A stretch of DNA of 64,000 nucleotides, from assembly GCF_008033135.1 (NCBI RefSeq), contig NZ_CP041335.1:248001-312000 (forward strand), given 5' to 3'. The notes under the pieces are model-generated. The model saw only the letters and a program-made list of their open reading frames with translations. It ran no database searches and was not told where the DNA came from. This stretch comes from Chitinolyticbacter meiyuanensis (GTDB lineage: Bacteria; Pseudomonadota; Gammaproteobacteria; Burkholderiales; Chitinibacteraceae). This document shows positions 30,765-41,361 of this stretch, piece by piece; within the stretch, counting starts at the first letter, position 1; each line of letters starts with the position of its first letter. The translations under genes and the position numbers were made by a program.

Positions 30765-32042
30765 ATGAGCCGCAACCAAACCCTGTTCGACGCCGCGCAA
30801 CGCCACATCCCAGGTGGTGTGAATTCACCGGTGCGCGCCTTCGGCTCGGTGGGCGGCACGCCGCGCTTCTTCGAGCGTGGCGAGGGGCCCTATGTATGGG
30901 ATGCCGACGGCAAGCGCTACATCGACTACGTCGGCTCATGGGGGCCGCTGATCCTCGGCCACGCCCATCCGGCCGTGATCGAAGCGGTCGAGCGCACCAT
31001 ACGCAACGGCCTGTCGTTCGGCGCGCCGACCGCTGCAGAAATCGAACTCGCCGACCTGCTGTGCCAGCAACTGCCCAGCCTGGAGCAGGTGCGGCTGGTA
31101 TCGAGCGGTACTGAAGCCACCATGAGTGCGATCCGCTTGGCGCGCGGTTTCACTGGCCGTGACAAGTTGGTGAAGTTCGAAGGCTGCTACCACGGCCATG
31201 CCGACAGCCTGCTGGTAAAGGCAGGCTCCGGTCTGCTGACCTTCGGCAACCCATCCAGCGCCGGCGTGCCTGCCGCAGTCGCCGCCGACACCATCGTATT
31301 GCCCTACAACGACGTCGCGGCACTGGAGCAGCTGTTTGCCGAGCAAGGTCACCAGATTGCGGCACTGATCGTGGAGCCGATCGCCGGCAATATGAACCTA
31401 GTGCAAGCGACGCCGGAGTTCGTCGCCGCCATGCGCAAGCTGACGCAGGAACATGGCGCCGTGTTGATCTACGACGAAGTGATGACTGGCTTCCGCGTTG
31501 GCCCCCAGTGCGCCCAAGGCCTGCATGGCATCACGCCGGATCTCACCTGCCTCGGTAAGGTGGTCGGCGGCGGCATGCCACTGGCCGCCTTCGGCGGCCG
31601 TGCCGACATCATGGCCAAGCTCGCCCCGCTGGGCCCGGTCTATCAGGCAGGCACGTTATCCGGCAATCCGGTGGCCGTTGCTGCCGGTTTGGCCACACTC
31701 GGGGAAATCCTCAAACCTGGCTTCTTCGACAACTTGACCACCAATACGCACATACTGGTGAGAGAGCTGACAAATACTGCAAAGAATTGGAACGTCGCGT
31801 TTAGTGCACAAGCCGTCGGAGGGATGTTTGGTATCTACTTCAGCAACACACTTCCAAAAAGTCATGCTGAGGTACTGGCCAGTGATCGCGCTCGTTTCAA
31901 CACATTTTTTCACCGGATGCTAGCTGATGGCGTGTACCTCGCTCCATCTGCATTCGAAGCTGGCTTCGTGTCAGGAACACACGAAATCGAACATCTGGAA
32001 GCTACGCTCATCGCCGCAAACAATGCGTTCAGTAGAATTTAA
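30765..32042 (+). CDS. hemL: Glutamate-1-semialdehyde 2,1-aminomutase
   Basis: PLP enzyme making 5-aminolevulinate from glutamate-1-semialdehyde (C5 pathway). 425 residues. Pyridoxal Lys 265 in [11 protein letters not shown]; the opening [23 protein letters not shown] is the family start. Domain is complete to [15 protein letters not shown]. From about 31740 the base composition falls clearly and stays lower in the following pilus genes, so the last ~100 codons differ in codon use from the first 320. Confidence 0.97.
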   Translation: MSRNQTLFDAAQRHIPGGVNSPVRAFGSVGGTPRFFERGEGPYVWDADGKRYIDYVGSWGPLILGHAHPAVIEAVERTIRNGLSFGAPTAAEIELADLLCQQLPSLEQVRLVSSGTEATMSAIRLARGFTGRDKLVKFEGCYHGHADSLLVKAGSGLLTFGNPSSAGVPAAVAADTIVLPYNDVAALEQLFAEQGHQIAALIVEPIAGNMNLVQATPEFVAAMRKLTQEHGAVLIYDEVMTGFRVGPQCAQGLHGITPDLTCLGKVVGGGMPLAAFGGRADIMAKLAPLGPVYQAGTLSGNPVAVAAGLATLGEILKPGFFDNLTTNTHILVRELTNTAKNWNVAFSAQAVGGMFGIYFSNTLPKSHAEVLASDRARFNTFFHRMLADGVYLAPSAFEAGFVSGTHEIEHLEATLIAANNAFSRI

Positions 32043-32229
32043 TTAAATTCAGTAAGTGATTGCCCCTACAGGAAAAACTATAGGGACTCACGCGATCCTG
32101 CCTTGGACGAGCGGCGTTCCTACCACTCGCTTGCCATCCCCTCACGCTTGTCAGGATCGCTTGCCTTCGCTGTTTTGAGCCGTCGATAGTATTAGCACAT
32201 ACTGATGCCAAAAAGCGAAAGGAGGCGCC

Positions 32230-32754
32230 ATGCGCCAAACTGGTTTCACACTCATCGAAGCCATGATCGTGATCGCGCTGATCAGCATCATCCTGAGCAT
32301 CGCTGCACCTTCGCTACGCAACATGATGCAGGACAGCAGGCTCGCTAGCGCTTCCGAAGAAATGCTCACCAGCATGATGCTGGCGCGTACTGAAGCGATC
32401 AAACGCAATGCTCGCGTGATGCTGTGCAATAGCTCGGATCCAGCCGCAACCTCCGCAAGCTGTGTTACCAGCTCGCCGGATTGGAAGACCGGCTGGCTGG
32501 TATTCGTCGACAAGGATGCCGACAATACTTTCAGCACCGGCGACGAAATCCTGCGAGTGGTCAACGTTGTGGAAAAGGTCGGTTCTATCGCGCCGAGCGA
32601 TACGACGCTCACGAATGTCCGTTTCCGCTCGGTGCTGAATCAGGCCAGTAAGGATGTAAGTTTTACGTTTTGCACCAGTGGTCAACGTAGTCGCGTGGTA
32701 ACACTGGACAAGACCAGTCGTGTCAATCGGACCATTGGCAGTGCCTGCACCTGA
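32230..32754 (+). CDS. fimT: Minor pseudopilin FimT/FimU (GspH family)
   Basis: Minor pilin of the type IV pilus initiation complex. 174 residues: prepilin leader ending G with cleavage before FTLIEAMIVIALISI (Glu 5), then a GspH-like globular domain (SRLASASEEMLTSMMLARTEAIKRNA). First of a six-gene minor-pilin block like fimU-pilV-pilW-pilX-pilY1-pilE of Pseudomonas. AAAGGAGG lies before ATG 32230. The 187-bp spacer upstream has a weak stem around 32060-32090 and presumably the promoter. Confidence 0.9.
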   Translation: MRQTGFTLIEAMIVIALISIILSIAAPSLRNMMQDSRLASASEEMLTSMMLARTEAIKRNARVMLCNSSDPAATSASCVTSSPDWKTGWLVFVDKDADNTFSTGDEILRVVNVVEKVGSIAPSDTTLTNVRFRSVLNQASKDVSFTFCTSGQRSRVVTLDKTSRVNRTIGSACT

Positions 32755-32763
32755 GTAGCGATC

Positions 32764-33423
32764 ATGCACAAGACAAGCGGCATCATCCTGATTGAAGTGC
32801 TAGTTTCGCTGGCTATTCTGGCTATCGGCATACTCGGCTTGGCCAGCTTGCAGGTCTATTCGCTCAAAAGCGGCCAAAGCGCCTACTGGCGTTCAGTTGC
32901 AAGCGACCTCGCCAACGATATGGCTGACCGAATCAGGGCTAATCGTTCACCAAAGCAAAATATCGGCGAAGGCAATGCACCAGCCACTGATGAGGAAAAC
33001 AAGCCCATTCCTTTTGCTCCTGACTATGGTCGTCTTTCATGCAGCGAAAACGCTGGTGCCATTAGCTGCAATTGGATGAGCGGCTACACTGTACCGAATG
33101 GCACTGCTGGAAGTGATTTAGCCAAGGACGACTTAGAAAATTGGATGCAGCTGGTTAAAACATCACTGCCAGTCGGTACAAATGGTGGTGCCATTATTTG
33201 CCGCGACAATGATCTGACCGATGATCCTGGTAGCGGCGGGCAGCCGATTTTAAACCCTGCAGCAAATGACTTCGTCACCAAAACAGGCTGCTTAGCCACC
33301 AACGCAGCTTTATATGCAACAGCGCCATATGTCATCAAAGTTTGGTGGCAAGAGCAGGAGATTAGCAGCGGCAACGGTGGCCTTTCCAGTGGTGTCCTCC
33401 AATACTTCGCCACACCTATATAA
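32764..33423 (+). CDS. pilV: Minor pilin PilV
   Basis: 219 residues; prepilin-like leader with SGIILIEVLVSLAILAIGILGLASLQ, then SGQSAYWRSVASDLANDMADRIRANR, the family signature. The leader has Ile-Ile in place of the usual Phe-Thr after the cleavage Gly. PilV assembles with PilW and PilX under PilY1 to prime pilus growth. It is 9 bp after fimT. Confidence 0.92.
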   Translation: MHKTSGIILIEVLVSLAILAIGILGLASLQVYSLKSGQSAYWRSVASDLANDMADRIRANRSPKQNIGEGNAPATDEENKPIPFAPDYGRLSCSENAGAISCNWMSGYTVPNGTAGSDLAKDDLENWMQLVKTSLPVGTNGGAIICRDNDLTDDPGSGGQPILNPAANDFVTKTGCLATNAALYATAPYVIKVWWQEQEISSGNGGLSSGVLQYFATPI

Positions 33424-33440
33424 AGACCAGGATCGAAATC

Positions 33441-34193
33441 ATGCGCCGCATTAAAGGCTTTACCATCATCGAGCTCATGATCGGCCTTACCCTCGCCCTG
33501 CTTCTTGCATTTGCAATTGCATCAGTTTACCTACAAACCAAGCAATCATTCCGTCTGCAAAATGCGCAGAGCCGCATCAGTGATGAAGGAAACTATGCTC
33601 TGGGGCTTTATCGTCGAATGTTGAGCCAAGCAGGTTATCGCAGTTGGTCAGGGACGCTGGGCACCGCGACGCAAGAAGCGGCATTCCCCGCTTCCACACC
33701 ATTTGCTGCAGGCCAAAGTTTGATGGATTCAGGTGGCGAATTGTTTGTTCGTTTCAGTGGAGACCCCGACGGCAGTATTCTGCGCTGCGATGAAAGCAAC
33801 GACAGTAGCTATCCATCGCTGAATGCCGCAGGAAGTCAAAATAGTATTTACAGCTACAAACTGTTCCAAGATGGAAGCGAATTGAAGTGTGCCGTATCCG
33901 ACGGTACAGCAGAGCGAGTCATCACTTCAAACGTAGTCGACTACGCTGTGATCTTCGGCGTCGACAACGACAGCAACCAGATTGCAGATGAATATGCAGT
34001 TGCAGATGACGTTACCAATTGGGCACAAGTCTATGCAGCGCGGGTTTGCATTGTATTGAGTTCGCAATCAGACAATCTCGCGCCAGAATCCATGAGCTAT
34101 CAAGACTGCGACGGAGACTCCCAAACTGCCACTGATAAAAAACTCTACCGTACCTTTATCACCACTGTGCAGTTGCGCAACCGATATAAGTAG
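33441..34193 (+). CDS. pilW: Minor pilin PilW
   Basis: 250 residues; leader KGFTIIELMIGLTLALLLAFAI with Glu 5, then SFRLQNAQSRISDEGNYALGLYRRMLSQAGYRS, typical of PilW. The middle carries acidic Asp/Asn-rich loops (DNDSNQIADEY). 17 bp after pilV, with AT-rich codon use compared with the flanking chromosome. Confidence 0.92.
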   Translation: MRRIKGFTIIELMIGLTLALLLAFAIASVYLQTKQSFRLQNAQSRISDEGNYALGLYRRMLSQAGYRSWSGTLGTATQEAAFPASTPFAAGQSLMDSGGELFVRFSGDPDGSILRCDESNDSSYPSLNAAGSQNSIYSYKLFQDGSELKCAVSDGTAERVITSNVVDYAVIFGVDNDSNQIADEYAVADDVTNWAQVYAARVCIVLSSQSDNLAPESMSYQDCDGDSQTATDKKLYRTFITTVQLRNRYK

Positions 34194-34201
34194 GCCTCCT
34201 C

Positions 34202-34720
34202 ATGTATCCATCGCGCCAATCCGGCTTTGTTTTGATTACCAGCATCATGTTCATGCTGGTGTTGACTTTGGTCGTTGTATATGCCGTACGATCTGCCACC
34301 ATATACGAACGCGTTGCTGGCAATAATCGTAATTATAGCCAAGCCTTTCAGGCGGCAGAGTTCGCATTGCAACAGGCCCGAGGCACGCTCGTAGATATCC
34401 CCACTATTCCGAGTACTAATAGCTGCATATCAGGTTTATGTGGCAAAGACACAGATATTAGTATTTTTAATAATCCAGAGAACTGGATCAGCAACAGCAA
34501 TTTAAATAAAAGTTGTGCAGTAAACGATAGTTGTAATACTAGCGGCGCTAGTAAAGCCATTAGCTTTCCCGGGGCATCTAGCCAGCAGCCCAGATATATT
34601 ATTAAAGAATTAAACAGTAGCGGAAGCTGCGCTTTTTACGAAATTACCGCTTTTGGCAAAGGAGGGAATGCGTCCAGTGGATCCATCCTTCGTTCCGTCG
34701 TCAAAGCATGTGATAGCTGA
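34202..34720 (+). CDS. pilX: Minor pilin PilX
   Basis: 172 residues; opens SRQSGFVLITSIMFMLVLTLVVVYAVRSATIYERVAGNNRN (split here: QSGFVLITSIMFMLVLT, YERVAGN), which is the PilX pattern lacking Glu 5. It continues QAFQAAEFALQQARG. Two Cys pairs lie in the globular part (about 73-77, 102-108). 8 bp after pilW and 11 bp before pilY1. Confidence 0.92.
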   Translation: MYPSRQSGFVLITSIMFMLVLTLVVVYAVRSATIYERVAGNNRNYSQAFQAAEFALQQARGTLVDIPTIPSTNSCISGLCGKDTDISIFNNPENWISNSNLNKSCAVNDSCNTSGASKAISFPGASSQQPRYIIKELNSSGSCAFYEITAFGKGGNASSGSILRSVVKACDS

Positions 34721-34731
34721 GGAACACCAAC

Positions 34732-37700
34732 ATGAAGAATGCAAGCTACCTAACGCTAGGCGTCATTGTTACTGCCACCTCATTAACTGGTATTGCTGCG
34801 GTAATTCAACAAGATAGCCGCGATCCTTATAGACCGTTGCAAACGCTGAGCAGTGCCCCTCCGCTGAATATGCTTGTACTAGGGCGTGATCACAAGCTTT
34901 GGTACGAAGCATATAACGATGCTTCCGATCTAGATGGAGATGGCTATGTCGATGTAGGTTACAAAGGATGGATGCTGAAGCCCGGGCAAACGGTGGCTCA
35001 GCGTGGTAATTTTAAGATCGACTATTACGGCTATTTCGATTCATATAAATGCTACAGATACGCAAACAATCAGTTTGAACCAGTTGCCACTACTTCGAAC
35101 AAGAAATGTTCAACCGTAAGTGGCGGGCGTTGGAGCGGCGACTTTCTGAATTATCTCACCATGTCCCGAATAGACGCCATTCGAAAGGTGCTATACGGTG
35201 GTACTCGCTCTACCGATAGCACCACAGCTACTATTCTCGAGCGCGCTTATATCCCTCAAGATGCTCATTCTTGGGGCAAAGAGTATTTTACCGAATCAGC
35301 AGATGGTTACAAAATAAGTGACTATACCCCGCTTGCGCAACCTAATTCAGGTCGTAGGCATTTATTTGCTAATACGACCGTATACGATTCAACGTATGGC
35401 GGTTATGGAAATCCGCCTTTGCTCCGTTATACGACCAATCAAAGTGTTAGGATCTGGGACTGGGTAAGCCGGGAAGGTCCTGTTGCAGGAACAAGTTTGG
35501 GCAGTACCAGCATTAGCCCTGTACCGGTCGACATGACAGTTCGTGTAAAAGTTTGCGATTCGAGCATAGGTCTAGAATCGAATTGCAAACGATATGGAAG
35601 TATCTATAAACCTACAGGCTTGTTGCAGCAGTATGGTGATAGCGACAATATGCGTTTCGGCTTATTGACCGGAAGCTATAGCAACAATCTACGTGGTGGG
35701 ATCCTTCGTAAGGAAATTGGAAAATTCAATACAGAGATCAATAGCGAAACTGGGCAATTTACGAACGTAGATGGTATTGTAAAGTCACTTAATGCGTTGC
35801 GCATTGTAGGATTTGGAAAGTATTCAACCCCATGGGGTTCGTCGGAATACATCTACAAATGTTCCTGGAATTTCGCAAGTACACCGCTAACCAATGGAAA
35901 CTGTGAACCTTGGGGAAATCCGGTTGGAGAGATGTTGTATGAAACTATGCGCTATTTCTCTGGAGCGTCAACAGCGACATCAACATTTTCTTCTGATGCC
36001 GTTGGCGACACCCTTGGATTACCGCGCGTAACATCATGGAAAGACCCATACGGGAGCACTAGTGGGAACAATGTGTGTTCCAAACCATTTGCAACATTAA
36101 TTGCGGATATTAATCCGTCTTGGGATGGCGATAATTTATCCAGCCCTTCTTTGAATGGGAAGTCAATTAATTTAGCTAGTATCGGTTCAGATTTATGGAA
36201 CGAAGAATTTAAAGGAGCGGCTGATGTAGTTGTAGGTAACGTTTGCAGCCCAGACAATCAAGCAGCATGCCCCACAGCAAATAAAGATGCGCCAACGCGT
36301 AAATCTGTCAATTCATTTTGGAACATAACGGGCCTTGCTGAAGAACCGGGGAAAAAGGGAAGCTTCTCTTCCCCGATAATTGCTAATTTCGCACGTACAA
36401 ATGATATTAATCCGGCTGCTGGCACTCAAGCGGTATCTACGTTTTCAGTTGCATTGGCATCACCACTGCCAAAAATAGAAGTACCTATTCCAAATTCGGA
36501 AAAACGCGTAACTATCATTCCTTTTGCCAAATCTGTAAACGGATCAGGTATTACGCCAACGGGTGCTTATCAACCTGTAAATCAAATTGTTGACTTCTAC
36601 GTCGATACAATTTTGAACATGCCAGGATTTCCGTACGATCAGGCTGGGCAATCAGTAACAGGCCGTATAGCAGGAAAACCATATTATAAATTTCGGATTA
36701 ATTTCGAAGACGTCGAGTATGGTGGCGACCATGACATGGACGCAATTGCAGAATACGAAGTGACGCTGGATGCGACAAACAAGGTAAAAGTGGATGTTAA
36801 ATCACGATATGCTTCCGGCGGCATCATTCAGCATATGGGTTATGTATTATCAGGAACAGGTTCCTCTGATGGCATTTATCTAGTGGTACGTGATTGTGAT
36901 ACAGCAAATCCTTCTTTAGGAACTGGTAATCCATGCCAACACACAGGAACTGATCCAGCTGCAGATGTTGATTTCTGGATGGATACTCCAAATACAACTA
37001 ATCAAGCTTTGCCATTAGCAGACAGCCGTACATTTACACCGGTGGATATGGCTGCCACAAAAGATCTGAAATCCCCTCTCTGGTATGTAGCGAAGTACGG
37101 TGGTTTTATTGATAACGATGCCGATAATAGCGTTAATTTGAACAAACTTGATGACAGCGCTGAATGGGATGCAGACGGGGATGGTACACCGGACAATTAT
37201 TTTTTAGTGGTTAATCCCCTGAAACTTGAGGAACAATTAGGTAAGGCATTTGCCAAGATAGATGCAACTGCTCGGGCAACTGCGCAGATTGGTGCTTCTG
37301 GCGGCAGCACCAGCACTGAAGCTGAAGATCTGATCCTATATCGTGCCTCCTATGTTGTGGACAAATGGTCAGGCGAAATCTCCGCATTTAATAACAATAC
37401 TAATGACACCGGGCTTGGTTCGCTCGTTTGGAGTAGCAAGGATAATTTGATTCAACCTGGTGTACGGAAAATTTTGACGCATAACAATTCAACCGGAACG
37501 GGCTTGGCTTTTCGAAGCAGTAGCGTTGCAACTGCAACGGCTCAATGGGCAAATTTGAATACATCAGCGACCGGTACGGTTGATTCATTAGCAGCGGACC
37601 GACTCGATTATCTGCGCGGCAGTAGTGCAAAAGAAGGAACTGCTAGTAGTGATTTCCGTGTCAGACAACGAATTGGGGGACAAAGCAATTATTATGGTGA

Positions 37701-39474
37701 CATTCTTGATACTGCCCCTTATTACGTAAACCAACCCATTCCTGGCTATAGGACCGATGCAGGGTACAAAACTCATGTGCAGAACATCATTGGCCGTGGG
37801 ATTACGCTCTATGCGGGTGCCAACGACGGAATGTTGCATGCAATGAATGCAGCCAAAAACGATACGGCGGATCGTGGCAAGGAACGCTTTGCTTATGTGC
37901 CAGGCATCGTTTATCCAAAGCTTTCGAAGCTAATGAGCTCTTCTTATCAACATGAGTACTATGTAAACGGCCAAATCACCGTGAATGACGTTGAAATATC
38001 CACTGGCAACTATAAAACAGCGCTAGTAAGCACCCTAGGATTCGGTGGAAAAGGGTTGTTTGCACTAGATGTAACACGACCCGAGGAGGTTACTGAAGCA
38101 AGTGCTTCTAACGTTCTTTGGGAATTTTCTTCAACCGACGATGCGGATATGGGCTATCAACTCAGTTCCGCCATCATGGTGCAAGCAAATGACAATAAAT
38201 GGTATGCCATTACAGGCAATGGCGTTAATAGCAACAATGGCCACGCGGTATTGTTTTTGCTTGAAATGTCCGGCCCTAGCAAATCGCCCAAAAATTGGAC
38301 AGGAAAATACTTGAAGTTCGACACCAATGTCGGTTCGCCTACGGACAAGAATGGGATGTCGGCAGTGAACTTCGTCAGCCTTGAAAGTGCATGGCATTGC
38401 GACGGTAGTGGTGACCAAAAGGTGGATCTGCTTTATGCAGGGGATCTCTTTGGAAATGTTTGGAAATTTGATATGCGTAGTGCGAAGCCCGCAGAATGGA
38501 AATTTGCATTGACCAATTCAAGCGGACAGCCAAAACCAATTTTCACTGCAACGGGCCCCAATGATAAACGCCAAGCGATCGCTAATTTTCCTGGTGTAGG
38601 AGTTCACCCCGAAGCAGGATGCATTGCCGCAGGTACCGTTGAAGACGGCACCACACCAAAAGACGATATCTATGTTTTCTTCGGTACTGGAAAATTCATG
38701 GGTGACTGCGACAAGAACAATACATGCACCGATGAAGACAGCGCCAATACAATTTATGGATTACGAGATCAAGGGAATGCCATCTCGAAATCAGAACTGC
38801 TTAAACGGACTTATGGTTATATGACCCAGAGTGACGTAGATAGCTATAATTCGGGAAAAGATGGGAAAGATCAGGTCGCTTTGAATGACGTATCTGGCTT
38901 TGTGACTATGAAGGCAGATCCGAATTGCAAAGATAAAAATGGTGCAGCTAAAATATGTGAAATGGATTGGAAAAAGTACCAAGGTTGGTACATGAATATG
39001 GTCGACCGGAACAATGTCATTGGTCAGGGAACACGCGCAGTAGGTAGCCCACGACGTATAGGGAAGACACTGATGGTGTTCAATGTTATGAATCTTGATC
39101 AGGCTACTGACCAATGCACAATAAACGGTAGCATGACCACCCTTGTGTTGGATTATGGTACAGCAACTGGCCAATCTCGTTCCCGTTTTACCATTGTGAA
39201 TAACTCCGGCAAAACAGTGAATTTGCCAAATATCGGCTATACCACGCAAGTTTTTCAGCCTAATGGCTCGGTTACTTTAGGTCGTGGTAGCGGTACTGGA
39301 GAAGGTGGAAATGTCGATACAGGTGGTGGGATCGGTGACAGTCACGATGGTGGCCGTTGTTATGGTGGCATTTGTAATAGCGGCGGTAAAAAAGATTGCA
39401 CAACCGAGAAATGCACGAAGATTAATGTTTCCAGAACAGTAACCCCAGTCAATTGGCGGGAAGTGATCCAGTAA
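34732..39474 (+). CDS. pilY1: PilY1, calcium-binding tip adhesin/regulator of type IV pili
   Basis: 1580 residues, exported (N-terminal hydrophobic start). PilY1 caps the minor-pilin complex and promotes pilus extension and adhesion. Two Asp-rich calcium-loop-like motifs: DLDGDGYVD (66-74) and DADGDGTPD (about 813). The C-terminal half is the PilY1 beta-propeller ([55 protein letters not shown]). The last ~75 residues form a Gly/Asp/Cys-rich tail. Large N-terminal region carries Cys-rich loops. Markedly AT-richer than neighbours outside the pilus block. Confidence 0.95.
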   Translation: MKNASYLTLGVIVTATSLTGIAAVIQQDSRDPYRPLQTLSSAPPLNMLVLGRDHKLWYEAYNDASDLDGDGYVDVGYKGWMLKPGQTVAQRGNFKIDYYGYFDSYKCYRYANNQFEPVATTSNKKCSTVSGGRWSGDFLNYLTMSRIDAIRKVLYGGTRSTDSTTATILERAYIPQDAHSWGKEYFTESADGYKISDYTPLAQPNSGRRHLFANTTVYDSTYGGYGNPPLLRYTTNQSVRIWDWVSREGPVAGTSLGSTSISPVPVDMTVRVKVCDSSIGLESNCKRYGSIYKPTGLLQQYGDSDNMRFGLLTGSYSNNLRGGILRKEIGKFNTEINSETGQFTNVDGIVKSLNALRIVGFGKYSTPWGSSEYIYKCSWNFASTPLTNGNCEPWGNPVGEMLYETMRYFSGASTATSTFSSDAVGDTLGLPRVTSWKDPYGSTSGNNVCSKPFATLIADINPSWDGDNLSSPSLNGKSINLASIGSDLWNEEFKGAADVVVGNVCSPDNQAACPTANKDAPTRKSVNSFWNITGLAEEPGKKGSFSSPIIANFARTNDINPAAGTQAVSTFSVALASPLPKIEVPIPNSEKRVTIIPFAKSVNGSGITPTGAYQPVNQIVDFYVDTILNMPGFPYDQAGQSVTGRIAGKPYYKFRINFEDVEYGGDHDMDAIAEYEVTLDATNKVKVDVKSRYASGGIIQHMGYVLSGTGSSDGIYLVVRDCDTANPSLGTGNPCQHTGTDPAADVDFWMDTPNTTNQALPLADSRTFTPVDMAATKDLKSPLWYVAKYGGFIDNDADNSVNLNKLDDSAEWDADGDGTPDNYFLVVNPLKLEEQLGKAFAKIDATARATAQIGASGGSTSTEAEDLILYRASYVVDKWSGEISAFNNNTNDTGLGSLVWSSKDNLIQPGVRKILTHNNSTGTGLAFRSSSVATATAQWANLNTSATGTVDSLAADRLDYLRGSSAKEGTASSDFRVRQRIGGQSNYYGDILDTAPYYVNQPIPGYRTDAGYKTHVQNIIGRGITLYAGANDGMLHAMNAAKNDTADRGKERFAYVPGIVYPKLSKLMSSSYQHEYYVNGQITVNDVEISTGNYKTALVSTLGFGGKGLFALDVTRPEEVTEASASNVLWEFSSTDDADMGYQLSSAIMVQANDNKWYAITGNGVNSNNGHAVLFLLEMSGPSKSPKNWTGKYLKFDTNVGSPTDKNGMSAVNFVSLESAWHCDGSGDQKVDLLYAGDLFGNVWKFDMRSAKPAEWKFALTNSSGQPKPIFTATGPNDKRQAIANFPGVGVHPEAGCIAAGTVEDGTTPKDDIYVFFGTGKFMGDCDKNNTCTDEDSANTIYGLRDQGNAISKSELLKRTYGYMTQSDVDSYNSGKDGKDQVALNDVSGFVTMKADPNCKDKNGAAKICEMDWKKYQGWYMNMVDRNNVIGQGTRAVGSPRRIGKTLMVFNVMNLDQATDQCTINGSMTTLVLDYGTATGQSRSRFTIVNNSGKTVNLPNIGYTTQVFQPNGSVTLGRGSGTGEGGNVDTGGGIGDSHDGGRCYGGICNSGGKKDCTTEKCTKINVSRTVTPVNWREVIQ

Positions 39475-39480
39475 AATGAA

Positions 39481-39506
39481 AAAAGCCTCCATCAACGGAG
39501 GCTTTT
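39481..39506 (+). terminator. Hairpin between pilY1 and pilE
   Basis: Perfect 10-bp arms aaaagcctcc and ggaggctttt with loop atcaac, immediately after the pilY1 stop (39474) and before pilE. The 3' arm ends in a T-run. It can lower read-through and set pilE apart from the large operon. Confidence 0.75.
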
Positions 39507-39523
39507 CTAACAGGGGAATGAAT

Positions 39524-39964
39524 ATGAAATTACGTGGATTCACGCTGATCGAATTAATGATTGTTGTTGCAGTAATCGGTATTTTGGCTGCAATAGCGAT
39601 TCCTTCATATTCTGAATATATATACAGAACCCGAAAAGGTGATGCCCAAGCCGTGTTGCTGCAAAACGCACAAATGCTAGAGCGCAGGTACACAATTAAG
39701 AATAGTTATCTTGAAAATGCCGCCGATACTTGTCCAATGGATGCTCCTATCGCGAACGCACCTATTGATGGTTCGACTAAATATTACGAAATCACGATAC
39801 AATCTTGTGATGCAGAGTCTTTTAAACTAAGAGCAAACCCAATTGGGTCTCAGCAACGGTATGGGCAAAACAAGGATTATATTACGCTTAGCAATACTGG
39901 CTTGAGAGAATGGGATAAAGACCATGACGGTTCAATAGGCACTAATGAAACAACTTGGAAATAA
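39524..39964 (+). CDS. pilE: PilE-type type IV pilin
   Basis: 146 residues from ATG 39524, chosen because AGGGG lies 7 bp before it; ATG 39518 is too close to that site and ATG 39476 runs through the hairpin. Leader [28 protein letters not shown] with Glu 5, then a ComP/PilE-like head with Cys about 67 and about 89. By position it matches minor pilin PilE of the fimU-pilE cluster rather than the major subunit. Confidence 0.9.
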   Translation: MKLRGFTLIELMIVVAVIGILAAIAIPSYSEYIYRTRKGDAQAVLLQNAQMLERRYTIKNSYLENAADTCPMDAPIANAPIDGSTKYYEITIQSCDAESFKLRANPIGSQQRYGQNKDYITLSNTGLREWDKDHDGSIGTNETTWK

Positions 39965-39984
39965 ATACCATTTTATTGGGATTT

Positions 39985-40542
39985 TTATACACTGAATTTT
40001 ATCCGTTGGCTGCTTTCGATGGCGCCTCCATTCTTCATGGCTGGCACAAAGTAAGTTTCATACAATATCTGAACTACTCTCCTAGTTTCTGCTTCGGAAA
40101 GGAGAGATTGAATTATGGATACTTGTTTGACAATGCCGTTCTGATCTATCAGCAATTCAATCTCCAGCACTGTGCCTCGTAACGTGGGATCAACATCTAA
40201 TTCAATATCAATCGGCTTAAAAGGATTTGCTGCTTCAACGCTCTCTACTTTTTTTTGTGCATTTTTTTCGATAGGTGAAAATAGCCAGTCAGGTTTTTCT
40301 GGCCAAGCTGATTGAGTAGCGAATTGTTTTTTTTCTGAAGGCTTTTTTAAGATTTCTTGATGTCTGCTGGAATAAATGCTATTTAATTTTTCCTTACGCT
40401 CAAGGGAAATTTTTAATAAAATTTCCGAAGGATTTTTTTTATTACTATTGGGCGTTGCATTTAAAAAAAAAAGAAAAATAAATAAATGAAAACAGATAGA
40501 CCATACTGATCCGAGAAGAAGGGTTTTTTTTGTAGAATTCAT
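39985..40542 (-). CDS. TonB-like protein without adjacent ExbB/ExbD
   Basis: 185 residues: one N-terminal membrane segment (about 9-28), a Lys/Glu/Ser-rich spacer with few prolines, and a C-terminal ~75-residue TonB-type domain (LRGTVLEIELLIDQNGIVKQVSII, then ETRRVVQILYETYFVPA). TonB transmits proton-motive energy to outer-membrane receptors; here no ExbB/ExbD or receptor is near. The gene begins exactly where the tlpA-like gene stops, so the two form an operon. Very AT-rich. Confidence 0.7.
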   Translation of the reverse strand: MNSTKKTLLLGSVWSICFHLFIFLFFLNATPNSNKKNPSEILLKISLERKEKLNSIYSSRHQEILKKPSEKKQFATQSAWPEKPDWLFSPIEKNAQKKVESVEAANPFKPIDIELDVDPTLRGTVLEIELLIDQNGIVKQVSIIQSLLSEAETRRVVQILYETYFVPAMKNGGAIESSQRIKFSV

Positions 40543-41040
40543 TTAGTATTTTAGCAACTCCTTTTGAACGGTTTCGCGAAATTCTTTAAATTCTGGTTCT
40601 CCGATATATTTTCTAACGATGGTGCCTTTTTTTCCTATTAAATAGGATGTTGGAGTTAGTTGTACTTCCCCAAAAGCCCTGGAAATATCATTGTTTCTAT
40701 CATGCGTCACATTGAAGGGTAGCGCTTGTTGTGCAATATATTTTCTTATTTGTTCTGGATTATCGTACTGCATTGCTACAGCTACTGTTTGATAACCATC
40801 CTTTGCAAATTCATTTTGTATTTTTATCAATTTTGGCATTTCAGCGATGCAACCTGTGCAAGTTGTAGCCCAGAAATTCACTAGCACCACTTGACCTCTC
40901 AGTTCTTGCAAGGATTGTTTTTTCCCTTCCAGATTAGTCCAGCTGATTTGTGGTGCTTGTTGTTCTCGTTCAAGAAATATGAAAAAAACAACTACTGTAA
41001 GAAAAACGATGAATGCTGATCGGATGAAGAAACGTTGCAT
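40543..41040 (-). CDS. TlpA-like thiol-disulfide protein
   Basis: 165 residues from ATG 41040; an upstream ATG at 41082 lacks support. Single N-terminal membrane anchor (about 6-22) then a thioredoxin fold facing the periplasm: GQVVLVNFWATTCTGCIAEMPKL with the CxxC pair (Cys-Thr-Gly-Cys), and a cis-Pro region LTPTSYLIGKKG. Such proteins reduce or guide disulfides in exported proteins or cytochromes. It lies zero bases upstream of the TonB-like gene. AT-rich and within the same composition block as the pilus genes. Confidence 0.87.
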   Translation of the reverse strand: MQRFFIRSAFIVFLTVVVFFIFLEREQQAPQISWTNLEGKKQSLQELRGQVVLVNFWATTCTGCIAEMPKLIKIQNEFAKDGYQTVAVAMQYDNPEQIRKYIAQQALPFNVTHDRNNDISRAFGEVQLTPTSYLIGKKGTIVRKYIGEPEFKEFRETVQKELLKY

Positions 41041-41129
41041 GAGGTGTTCTGTGGTGAGATTACAGATAACGTGAATCAACAATATAGGAATAGAAAAAGT
41101 AAGAACAGATAATAAAGGGCGCGGATTTC

Positions 41130-41282
41130 TGTGGGTAACTGAAATTTATCAGTGTATTCAACTACTTGCAACGATTTTTGCCTGTTCCTATCCAGCCTAG
41201 ATGTCTTGTGGATAGTTTGGTGAGCATTTTGAAGTAGCTTGTCATACTTGCCTTATCCGCAGCTCCGCTGACTTTATCCACA
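41130..41282. other. Cluster of DnaA-box-like 9-mers in AT-rich spacer
   Basis: Within 153 bp: TTACCCACA (minus, 41130-41138), CTATCCACA (minus, 41207-41215), TTATCCGCA (plus, 41253-41261) and the perfect TTATCCACA (plus, 41274-41282). The first three each differ by one base from the E. coli consensus. The spacer 41083-41361 is AT-rich, especially 41050-41120, like a duplex-unwinding segment. It has no gene. It could be an origin, a DnaA-titration site or a DnaA-controlled promoter of ylqF. Confidence 0.55.
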
Positions 41283-41361
41283 GAAGTGCTTGTGTGTAAG
41301 TCCTTGATCACTCGCTCGGCTATACTGCCAAGCCGTATAAACCGAGTGTGGTACGCCAGCT

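Noticed and set aside
32043..32229. Weak stem near 32060-32090 as a hemL terminator
   Set aside because: Imperfect pairing and no T-run; not listed as a feature.
39476..39523. Upstream ATG (39476) as pilE start
   Set aside because: It would translate through the terminator hairpin and give an overlong leader; ATG 39524 has the proper ribosome site and a normal prepilin leader.
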